Of a stretch of 9,162 nucleotides of DNA, positions 1 to 5,179 are shown piece by piece. Source of the stretch: Acidobacteriota bacterium (lineage in GTDB: Bacteria > Acidobacteriota > Vicinamibacteria > Vicinamibacterales > UBA2999); NCBI GenBank assembly GCA_013140955.1, contig JABFRY010000361.1:1-9162 (forward strand). The letters run 5' to 3'. The translations under genes were made by a program, and so were the position numbers. Under the pieces are notes generated by a model that was not told the origin of the DNA, made no database searches, and saw only the letters and a list, made by a program, of their open reading frames with translations. The first letter of the stretch is position 1. The number at the start of each line of letters is the position of its first letter.

Positions 1-1580
1 GCAGGAACCGCTCCGCCGCTGGTACCGAGCGGCAACCCCGGCAGCAGCGCCAGCCGGGCGCGAGCCACCTGGAGATCGCGGGCGGCCTGCGCCCGGTTCG
101 CCTCGGCCTGCTGCAGCAGGAGGCGAGAGTCCGACAGCTCCAGCTGCGTGGACAGCCCCGCCTGGAAGCGCACCTCTGCGATGCCGTACGCCCGGGACGC
201 CTGTTCGATGGTGCCCGCCGTCGACTCCCAGGCCGCGCGTGCGGCGATGAGTTCGGCGAGCGCGGACCGGCTGTCGAGTTCGGCCAGTTCCTCGACCTGA
301 CGGAGGCGGGCCTGACTCTGTTCGAGCTCTGCGCGTGCCACGAGCTCGGTACCCCTGAGTCGTCCGCCGGTCAGGATGGGCAGCTGCACGTTGGCACCCA
401 CCGTCCAGTTGGTGCGCAGGCTGCTGAAGCCCCAGAAGAGCCCGGTGGGATACGAGACGCGCCCGTACGTGGAGGTCAGGGTGACGTTGGGCTTGCGTTC
501 GGCGAGCGCGGCGTCGAGCGCCGCCTCGCTCGAACGGACCGCGACACCCGCTTCGAGCACCGCCGAGCGCTCCGGCAGCAGCGGTGCGCCGGCCTGCACC
601 ACGGGCTGGATCGGGTCCGCGGCGGCCATCAGCATCGCCTCCACCGAGGTCACACGCTCGGCGAACACCGGCGCCGGCGGCAAGTCATCACCGGACAGGT
701 CGTCCGCGAGCCGCAGGTCGGCCGCGGCTGGCAGTTCGAGCCGCTGCTTGAGCCTCAGCATCGCCAGGTCGCGATTGACGCGCTGGCGGATCAGGGCCGG
801 ACGCTGGTTGTCGCGGTTGACCCGCGCACGCAGGAGTTCGAACTCCGGCTGCGTTCCCGCCCGGAAGCCGGCCTGTGTCCTGAGCAGGGTGGCCTCGGCC
901 TGTTCGAGGGTCGCTTCGGCAATCGCCACGAGACGGTTGCTCAGCACCGCGTCGTAGTACGCCTGGGTCACGTCGAACAGGAGCTGGGCGCGCGCACCCG
1001 TCAGCGCCAGTGCGGCGGCGTCTCCGCCCGCCCGCGCGAGGGACTGCTGGGCCTCGAGACGCCCGCCCGAGTAGAGGGTCTGGGAAAAGGCGAGCGTGAC
1101 GCGCCACGTATTCGCCCGTCCGAAGGGCAGCGCGTTGGCGTTGCCGCCGCCCTGCCCGCCACCGAAGGGATCGCCGCCCACGGCGCCGCAGTCAATGGCG
1201 CGCTCGATCTCGGTGACGCGGGCGTCGAGGCTCGCGGTGGGGTCGATCGCGAACGGATCGCAGGCTGGCGCGCCGCCGGTGCCACCAAACAGCCCCTGGA
1301 ATTCCGTGGCGAGGGCGCGGTCGTAGCCGCCGGACAGATTCAGCTGCGGGAACAGTCCGCTGCGGGAGATCACGTCGGTGCCCTCGGCCCGCCGGACGCC
1401 CGCCTGCGCGATAGCAATCGACTCGCTGCCAGCCTCGGCCATGTCGAGCACCTGCTCGAGGGTGAGGGCCGCGGCAGGCACCTGCTGGGCTGCAGCCGGC
1501 CATGCGGCAGGCCCGAGCAGCAGTGCCCAGGCCGCGATGTAGGGAAGGGCCTGCGCGAGAGGTCCTCGAATTGTGCGCAT
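1..1580 (-). CDS. TolC-family outer-membrane efflux channel protein, C-terminus beyond the window
   Basis: This is the outer-membrane channel of a tripartite efflux system or type I secretion system, exporting substrates across the outer membrane. Translation from the ATG at 1580 is open to the window edge (526 residues). Residues 1-31 form a signal peptide with hydrophobic core AAWALLLGP and a likely cut after PAAA. The TolC duplication is visible. Repeat one has LTLEQVLDMAE (39-49), strand PQLNLSGGY (78-86), strand WRVTLAFSQTLYSGGR (159-174) and long helices to about 285. Repeat two has PNVTLTSTYGR (364-374), VGANVQLPILTGGR (394-407) and RFQAGLSTQLELSDSR (471-486). The loop at about 90-156 is unusually long, glycine-rich and holds Cys107 and Cys131. 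The gene follows tetR by 17 bases, so it is probably cotranscribed and TetR-controlled. Which pump it serves cannot be seen; RND partners to the left are an inference. Confidence 0.93.
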   Translation of the reverse strand, partial: MRTIRGPLAQALPYIAAWALLLGPAAWPAAAQQVPAAALTLEQVLDMAEAGSESIAIAQAGVRRAEGTDVISRSGLFPQLNLSGGYDRALATEFQGLFGGTGGAPACDPFAIDPTASLDARVTEIERAIDCGAVGGDPFGGGQGGGNANALPFGRANTWRVTLAFSQTLYSGGRLEAQQSLARAGGDAAALALTGARAQLLFDVTQAYYDAVLSNRLVAIAEATLEQAEATLLRTQAGFRAGTQPEFELLRARVNRDNQRPALIRQRVNRDLAMLRLKQRLELPAAADLRLADDLSGDDLPPAPVFAERVTSVEAMLMAAADPIQPVVQAGAPLLPERSAVLEAGVAVRSSEAALDAALAERKPNVTLTSTYGRVSYPTGLFWGFSSLRTNWTVGANVQLPILTGGRLRGTELVARAELEQSQARLRQVEELAELDSRSALAELIAARAAWESTAGTIEQASRAYGIAEVRFQAGLSTQLELSDSRLLLQQAEANRAQAARDLQVARARLALLPGLPLGTSGGAVP

Positions 1581-1593
1581 ACGTCTCAAGACG

Positions 1594-1600
1594 CTCCTCA
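1594..1600 (-). promoter_or_regulatory. Ribosome binding site of the tolC-family gene overlapping the tetR stop codon
   Basis: On the minus strand TGAGGAG contains both the TGA stop of tetR and a GAGGAG Shine-Dalgarno-like block, 13 bases before the ATG at 1580. The spacing is longer than ideal, but no other purine-rich block lies nearer. The overlap suggests translational coupling of repressor and channel, which is an inference. Confidence 0.5.
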
Positions 1601-2194
1601 GTCTCTGCTCGGTGGGTCCTCGATGCCGATGGCGTCGAGGAAGAGGTCGATGTACAGGCGTGGTGCGTCCTCGGGTGGCTCGGGAAGCCGGTCGGTGAGG
1701 ATGTCCCGGCCGATGGCGTCTGCGAAGAGGGTGCCGAGCAGCATCGACGCCGCCGCTCGCACGTCCCAGACGCCGCGTGAGAAGCCCAGCGCCTTGAGAC
1801 GTGTCAGGTAGCGTTCGAGCTGTTCGCCCGCGGCCGAGGGGACGCGGCGGGGCATCGATTCCACGTCGGGATGGCCTTCCATTTCGCCGATGGCCATGCG
1901 GATGTGCGCGCGCGCCTGAAAGAGGTGCTGGTAGTGCTGCTCAGCCCAGACGAGCAGCTCGGTCTTCGGATGACGTGGCAGGTCGGGCAGCGTGGGAACC
2001 GGTACGCGGGAAGCGTTCCAGCACATGGCTTCGCGGATGAGCGCTTCCTTGGAGCCGTACTGCCGGAAGAGCGTGACCTCGTTCACGCCGGCCTCTTCGG
2101 CAATGCGCCTGGTGGTCGCGCCGCGCCAGCCGGCTTCGGTCACCACGCGGACCGTCGCTTCGAGGAGTTGCTCGCGGATATCGGTGCGTTCCAT
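1598..2194 (-). CDS. TetR/AcrR-family transcriptional repressor
   Basis: A 198-residue dimeric repressor, the usual TetR length. The N-terminal helix-turn-helix domain is clear: REQLLEATVRVVTEAGWRGAT leads into TTRRIAEEAGVNEVTLFRQYGSKEALI (27-53), where the VNEVTLFRQYGSKEAL part is the recognition helix and its conserved F-x-x-Y/F-G-S-K continuation. The C-terminal ligand and dimer domain ends in LFADAIGRDIL (156-166) and LYIDLFLDAIG (180-190), typical of efflux-linked members. The reading frame stays open upstream to 2299, but I choose the ATG at 2194. It has AGGAA just upstream, gives a normal N-terminus, and the upstream ATG at 2297-2299 lies inside an operator, directly after the -10 hexamer and before the predicted transcription start. 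The gene precedes the TolC gene and is followed by it with a 17-base gap. It is probably autoregulated through the two palindromes upstream. The inducing ligand is unknown. Confidence 0.95.
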   Translation of the reverse strand: MERTDIREQLLEATVRVVTEAGWRGATTRRIAEEAGVNEVTLFRQYGSKEALIREAMCWNASRVPVPTLPDLPRHPKTELLVWAEQHYQHLFQARAHIRMAIGEMEGHPDVESMPRRVPSAAGEQLERYLTRLKALGFSRGVWDVRAAASMLLGTLFADAIGRDILTDRLPEPPEDAPRLYIDLFLDAIGIEDPPSRD

Positions 2195-2275
2195 GCGTTC
2201 CTGGTACTGCGTCCTGGTGTGAGACTCGAAGCCCACGCGCCTGTCGCGCTCTGCTTTGTTGCTCTGTCGACCTGC

Positions 2276-2299
2276 GTGCAAGCAAGCACTTGCTTGCAC
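2276..2299. promoter_or_regulatory. TetR operator 1 (promoter-proximal palindrome)
   Basis: A 24-bp near-perfect palindrome: 11-bp arms GTGCAAGCAAG and CTTGCTTGCAC around a two-base centre (CA). Its 20-bp core at 2278-2297 is the exact reverse complement of the second palindrome at 2321-2340. It begins immediately after the predicted -10 hexamer and covers the expected transcription start near 2293, so a bound repressor would block RNA polymerase. Palindromes of this size beside a tetR gene are typical TetR-family operators. Binding by this particular repressor is inferred. Confidence 0.85.
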
Positions 2300-2328
2300 A
2301 TCATGACGCCCCCGCGAGCTGCAAGCAA
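2300..2328 (-). promoter_or_regulatory. Predicted sigma70-type promoter of the tetR-tolC operon
   Basis: Reading the minus strand, TTGCTT (2328-2323) and CATGAT (2305-2300) are separated by exactly 17 bases, so they can serve as -35 and -10. Match to consensus is modest (3/6 and 4/6). Placement is the stronger argument: the -35 lies inside operator 2 and the start of transcription falls in operator 1. The implied leader before the tetR ATG is about 100 bases. Confidence 0.5.
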
Positions 2329-2340
2329 GTGCTTGCTTGC
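2321..2340. promoter_or_regulatory. TetR operator 2 (promoter-distal palindrome)
   Basis: GCAAGCAAGTGCTTGCTTGC: 9-bp arms around a two-base centre. It is the exact reverse complement of the core of operator 1, and the two centres are 43 bp apart, close to four helical turns. It overlaps the predicted -35 element. Two identical sites on one helical face suggest cooperative binding of two repressor dimers, which is an inference. Confidence 0.83.
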
Positions 2341-2468
2341 CGTAAGACGCACAGGCCCGCGCTCAGGTTCCCGATCGGACGGTCCCAGCACGGCGGGTCT
2401 GGCGTGCGGTGTTGGAATGCCGGCCTGGTGTGGCCGTCCGTGGTGCGGCCGGTCCCGGCGTGGCGGTC
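2341..2468. other. Intergenic stretch between the sirtuin stop and operator 2
   Basis: This 128-base gap has no plausible gene. It contains a 7-base inverted repeat, CGGACGG (2376-2382) and CCGTCCG (2434-2440), and a small GC hairpin with CGGCC/GGCCG arms around 2430. Neither is followed by a T-run in either direction, so I do not call a terminator for the sirtuin gene, although transcription must cross this gap to reach the tetR promoter. Confidence 0.5.
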
Positions 2469-3233
2469 TTAGTCTGAGGGCAAGCCGAAGGCCAGCTCGT
2501 CCAGCTGTGGGAGCACCACTTCGGCCCGTCCCGTCAACGCCAGGTCGACGCCCCCCGAGGCGGCGGTCGTCTCAGGGTTGATCTCCACCGTGAAGGCGCC
2601 GTGCTCGCGGGCCATCCCTATCAGCCCAGCGGCCGGATGGACGAGTGCCGAGGTCCCGACCGCAAGGAACAGGCGGCAGCGTGTCGCGTCGATGGCATCG
2701 GCCAGGGCGTCGGCGGGCAGGGACTCGCCGAACCAGACGACGGCCGGGCGCGCCAGTCCCCCGCAGTGCGGGCAACGAGGGGGCATCACCGGCAGGGGCA
2801 CGCGCAGATCCGGCCAGGTCGGCGGCGCGGTCGCGCAGCGGTTCCTGCAGGCGAGTTCCCACAGGGAGCCGTGGAGTCGGACGAGCCGGACCGTGCCGGC
2901 GCGCACGTGTAAGTCGTCGACGTTCTGCGTGACGATCCGGACGTCGGCGTCGGGACGGCACGACCAGTCGGCGAGCACGCGGTGGGCGGCATTCGGCTGC
3001 GCCGCGGCCACGAGCGCGCGACGCCACGCATACCACTCCCAGACCAGGGCCGGATCCTGGTCGAATGCCTCCGCGGTTGCGAGCTGCTCTGCCGGAAACG
3101 ACCGCCACAACCCATCCTGACCGCGGAACGTGGGCACGCCGCTCGCCGCCGAGACACCCGCGCCGGTGAGGACGGTGATGGCGCCGCCCGCCCGGATGGC
3201 GGCGGCGAGCGCCTCATGCTGTGGTTCCTTCAT
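2469..3233 (-). CDS. cobB: Sirtuin (Sir2/CobB-type NAD-dependent protein deacylase, class III signature)
   Basis: A 254-residue cytoplasmic enzyme that uses NAD+ to remove acyl groups from lysines, giving nicotinamide and O-acyl-ADP-ribose. Family motifs are in order: GAGVSAASGVPTFRGQDGLW (24-43, NAD binding), TQNVDDLH (102-109), catalytic His121 in RLHGS, zinc cysteines Cys129, Cys133, Cys154 and Cys157, VWFGESLP (166-173), GTSALVHPA (193-201) and EINPE (217-221). Tyr68 and Arg71 in WYAWRR match the Tyr-x-x-Arg pair that in SIRT5 and CobB recognises succinyl or malonyl lysine, so desuccinylase activity is likely. The first zinc pair is C-x3-C instead of the usual C-x2-C. The frame is open upstream to 3401, but MKEPQHEAL at 3233 gives the normal family length; its Shine-Dalgarno (CAGGGG) is weak, so the start is less certain than the family. 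It is divergent from the HPt gene. Confidence 0.95.
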   Translation of the reverse strand: MKEPQHEALAAAIRAGGAITVLTGAGVSAASGVPTFRGQDGLWRSFPAEQLATAEAFDQDPALVWEWYAWRRALVAAAQPNAAHRVLADWSCRPDADVRIVTQNVDDLHVRAGTVRLVRLHGSLWELACRNRCATAPPTWPDLRVPLPVMPPRCPHCGGLARPAVVWFGESLPADALADAIDATRCRLFLAVGTSALVHPAAGLIGMAREHGAFTVEINPETTAASGGVDLALTGRAEVVLPQLDELAFGLPSD

Positions 3234-3412
3234 TGAAGGAGCCCCTGCCACGCGGCCGACACCCGCGCGGGAAGCCGACACGCCGGCGTGCGGATTCGCC
3301 ACGCCCTGTGACCGGTCCGCACGTGCGCGGTGCACGCACAGGCGCAAAACGGCCATCCCACACGGCTCTGCCCGCCGCGCAGTCCGGCACGCAAGCTGCA
3401 CTTCGGAACGGC
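3234..3412. other. Divergent intergenic region between the sirtuin and HPt genes
   Basis: This 179-base gap should hold the promoters of both divergent genes. I see no convincing -35/-10 pair in either direction. It does hold a perfect 12-bp palindrome, CACGCCGGCGTG (3279-3290), and a hairpin with GTGCG/CGCAC arms (3323-3339). Reading frames of both neighbours stay open across it, but the extensions are arginine-rich, unlike coding sequence, so I treat it as non-coding. Confidence 0.45.
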
Positions 3413-3769
3413 ATGCGACCTCAATTCGATCCCTCCCGACTGCTGGCGGAATACGAAGACGACCTGCTGGTGGCCGAGATCACGCAAATGCTGCTCGACA
3501 CCGCGCCTGGCCTGCTCCGTACCATCGAGGAGGCCGTGGCCACAGGCGACGCCGCCGCCCTCAAGGCTGGCGCACACCGGCTGCGGGGGTCGGTCGCCAC
3601 GTTCGGCCTCGACTCGGCCACACAGGCGACGCTCGACCTCGAGCGGCTGGCTGCGAACGGCCAGATGGCCAGTGCGCCCGCCGTGGTGGCTGGCCTCACG
3701 CGCGACGTCGGGATCCTCTGCGCCGGCGCCCGCAGCTGGCTTGCCACACGCGCAGCCGCCGCCTCCTGA
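3413..3769 (+). CDS. Stand-alone HPt (histidine phosphotransfer) domain protein
   Basis: A 118-residue, soluble, mostly helical protein consisting of little more than one HPt domain. Such proteins carry a phosphoryl group between response-regulator receivers or from a hybrid kinase. The diagnostic motif is AHRLRGSVATFG (54-65), matching the H-x-L/x-K/R-G-S-x-x-x-G pattern, with His55 as the predicted phosphorylated residue. Helices around it fit a four-helix bundle: LAEYEDDLLVAEITQMLLDTAPGLLRTIEEAV, then DAAALKAGAHRL, then SATQATLDLERLAANG. The ATG at 3413 has GGA a few bases upstream. The frame continues upstream to 3221, but that extension is proline- and arginine-rich and not HPt-like. No histidine kinase or receiver lies in the window, so its partners must be encoded elsewhere. 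A possible terminator follows at once. Confidence 0.85.
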   Translation: MRPQFDPSRLLAEYEDDLLVAEITQMLLDTAPGLLRTIEEAVATGDAAALKAGAHRLRGSVATFGLDSATQATLDLERLAANGQMASAPAVVAGLTRDVGILCAGARSWLATRAAAAS

Positions 3770-3775
3770 TCGACG

Positions 3776-3802
3776 GGGCCGCCACCGCGCAACCGGCCCT
3801 TT
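3776..3802 (+). terminator. Possible weak rho-independent terminator after the HPt gene
   Basis: Seven bases after the HPt stop codon, GGGCCG (3776-3781) can pair with CGGCCC (3794-3799) across a 12-base loop, followed by only TTT and then a C-run. The stem is all GC but short, and the U-tract is poor. It fits separation of the HPt gene from the glycosyltransferase gene 138 bases on. Confidence 0.3.
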
Positions 3803-3896
3803 CCCCCGACGCTCCGGCTCCGGGTATTCTCTTGTGGATCACCACCCTGCGGACACCACGTCCGTGCGGGTGCGTGACCGGGACGCCCGTGTCCCC

Positions 3897-3901
3897 AGGA
3901 G
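3897..3901 (+). promoter_or_regulatory. Shine-Dalgarno AGGAG deciding the GTG start of the GT9 gene
   Basis: AGGAG is followed by a six-base spacer and then GTG at 3908. The next in-frame ATG, at 3923, would leave a 21-base spacer. This makes the GTG the preferred start. Confidence 0.75.
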
Positions 3902-3907
3902 CAGCCA

Positions 3908-5143
3908 GTGGAACCCAACACGATGCGGCGGATCGACTTCTGGGTCGGCGTCCCGCTGTGCTTCGTGGTCACGCTCGCACACCGCCTCGGCCAGTGGCTG
4001 GGAGGGACACGTCCCCCGCAGGACCAGCCGAAGCGCGTGCTCTTCATCCAGCTGGCCGAGATGGGCACGATGGTCGTGGCGGCCCCCGCGCTGCGCAAGG
4101 CCCGCGAGCTCTTCCCGGACGCGACCTTGCACTTCCTCTGCTTCGACCAGGCCCGACCCAGCCTGGAGATGCTGGGCATCCTCGACCCGAACGACATCCT
4201 CACCATCGACAGCCGATCCTTGTCGTCCGTGCTCCGGGGCACGCTGGCGTTCATGCGCAGTGCCCGTCAGCGGCGCATCGACACGGTGATCAATCTCGAG
4301 AGCTTCGTCCGTTTCAGCAGCCTCCTGTCCTATGTGGCGGGCGCCCCGACGCGCGTGGGCTTCCACCGCTTCACCCAGGAGGGGTTGTACACGGGCGACT
4401 TCCTGACGCACCGCGTGCTCTACAACCCGCACGTGCACGCGGCCACGACCTTCCTCGACCTGGTGCACGCGCTCGTCGAGCCGCCGGGACAGATTCCGTC
4501 GGTCAAGCGCGCCTATGCCGACGACTCGTACGCCGTGCCGACCATCACCACCGATGCGGCCGCCGAGCGGGCCATCCGCGGGAAACTCGTCGGACACGCA
4601 CCCGAGGCCGCCACGGCGCGCCGAATCGTGGTGCTGAACCCGAACGCCAGCAACCGCTTCCCCATGCGGCGCCTGCCCCTGGACTCGTACGCGGAGCTCG
4701 CCTCGCGCCTGCTGGAAGACCCGGACCTGTGCATCGTCATCACGGGGGTCGCCAGCGAGAAGCCCGATGCCCGCTACATCGTGGAGCGCGTGCGTTCGCC
4801 CCGGGTGATCGACATGACCGGCGAGACGACGATGACCGAGCTGCTCCATCTCTTCGACATCGCGCAGGTCCTGGTCACCAACGACTCGGGACCGGCCCAC
4901 TTCGCCTGTCTCACACGGGTCCACGTGATCGTGTGCTTCGGCCCCGAGCACCCGGACCGGTACCGCCCACTGACCCCGCGCTCCGACGTCGTGCACACAC
5001 GGCTCTCATGCAGCCCGTGCGTGAGCCCGTTCAACCAGCGACTCACCTCGTGCAACGACAACCAGTGCCTGAAGCGTGTGCGCGTCGATGACGTGTACGC
5101 GCTCGTGCGGCGCCGCCTGGACGGCACACCGGCCGGCGCGTGA
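3908..5143 (+). CDS. Glycosyltransferase family 9 (ADP-heptose:LPS heptosyltransferase-like) protein
   Basis: A 411-residue GT-B glycosyltransferase, expected to act at the inner face of the cytoplasmic membrane on a lipid-linked or LPS-core acceptor with a nucleotide-heptose-type donor. Residues 9-31 (IDFWVGVPLCFVVTLAHRLGQWL) are hydrophobic and may bind the membrane. The N-terminal Rossmann domain starts at KRVLFIQLAEMGTMVVAAPALRKARELFPDA (42-72) and includes FVRFSSLLSYVAGAPTRVGF (133-152). The C-terminal donor domain starts with RIVVLNPNAS (239-248) and carries the GT9 hallmark VTNDSGPAHFA (323-333) and FGPEHPDRYRPL (344-355). Near the end, Cys368, Cys371, Cys382 and Cys387 form a CxxC...CxxxxC cluster, reminiscent of cysteine pairs in other GT9 members. 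No other LPS gene is nearby, so donor and acceptor are unknown. The gene converges with the M14 peptidase gene, 36 bases apart, without a clear terminator. Confidence 0.9.
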   Translation: MEPNTMRRIDFWVGVPLCFVVTLAHRLGQWLGGTRPPQDQPKRVLFIQLAEMGTMVVAAPALRKARELFPDATLHFLCFDQARPSLEMLGILDPNDILTIDSRSLSSVLRGTLAFMRSARQRRIDTVINLESFVRFSSLLSYVAGAPTRVGFHRFTQEGLYTGDFLTHRVLYNPHVHAATTFLDLVHALVEPPGQIPSVKRAYADDSYAVPTITTDAAAERAIRGKLVGHAPEAATARRIVVLNPNASNRFPMRRLPLDSYAELASRLLEDPDLCIVITGVASEKPDARYIVERVRSPRVIDMTGETTMTELLHLFDIAQVLVTNDSGPAHFACLTRVHVIVCFGPEHPDRYRPLTPRSDVVHTRLSCSPCVSPFNQRLTSCNDNQCLKRVRVDDVYALVRRRLDGTPAGA

Positions 5144-5179
5144 GCCGGGACCGGCATCACGGCGCGGGCACCGCCACCC

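Noticed and set aside
376..957. A 193-residue plus-strand open frame opposite the TolC-family gene
   Set aside because: Its Ser/Arg/Ala-rich sequence has no domain, and the minus strand encodes a continuous 526-residue TolC-type protein here.
2195..2299. Upstream extension of TetR by 35 residues to an ATG at 2299
   Set aside because: That ATG lies in operator 1 and ahead of the predicted transcription start; the extra residues are not TetR-like.
3279..3290. Perfect 12-bp palindrome CACGCCGGCGTG upstream of the sirtuin gene as a regulator site
   Set aside because: It occurs once, is pure GC-type sequence likely by chance at this base composition, and is not placed against a recognisable promoter; listed only within the intergenic description.
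3800..3830. Possible promoter for the GT9 gene (TATTCT at 3825-3830)
   Set aside because: No -35 hexamer lies at a suitable distance; TTTCCC would need a 19-base spacer.
3839..4996. A 385-residue minus-strand open frame opposite the GT9 gene
   Set aside because: It is a low-complexity His/Arg/Val/Glu-rich shadow of the glycosyltransferase codons; the plus strand has GT9 motifs and a good ribosome binding site.
3130..5091. A 653-residue plus-strand open frame crossing the sirtuin start, the HPt gene and most of the GT9 gene
   Set aside because: It spans three recognised genes in the wrong frame and is dominated by Arg, Pro and Ala, as expected of chance open frames in high-GC DNA.
5144..5179. 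Possible shared terminator between the convergent GT9 and M14 genes
   Set aside because: Only a four-pair GCCG/CGGC stem is available, with no T-run on either strand.
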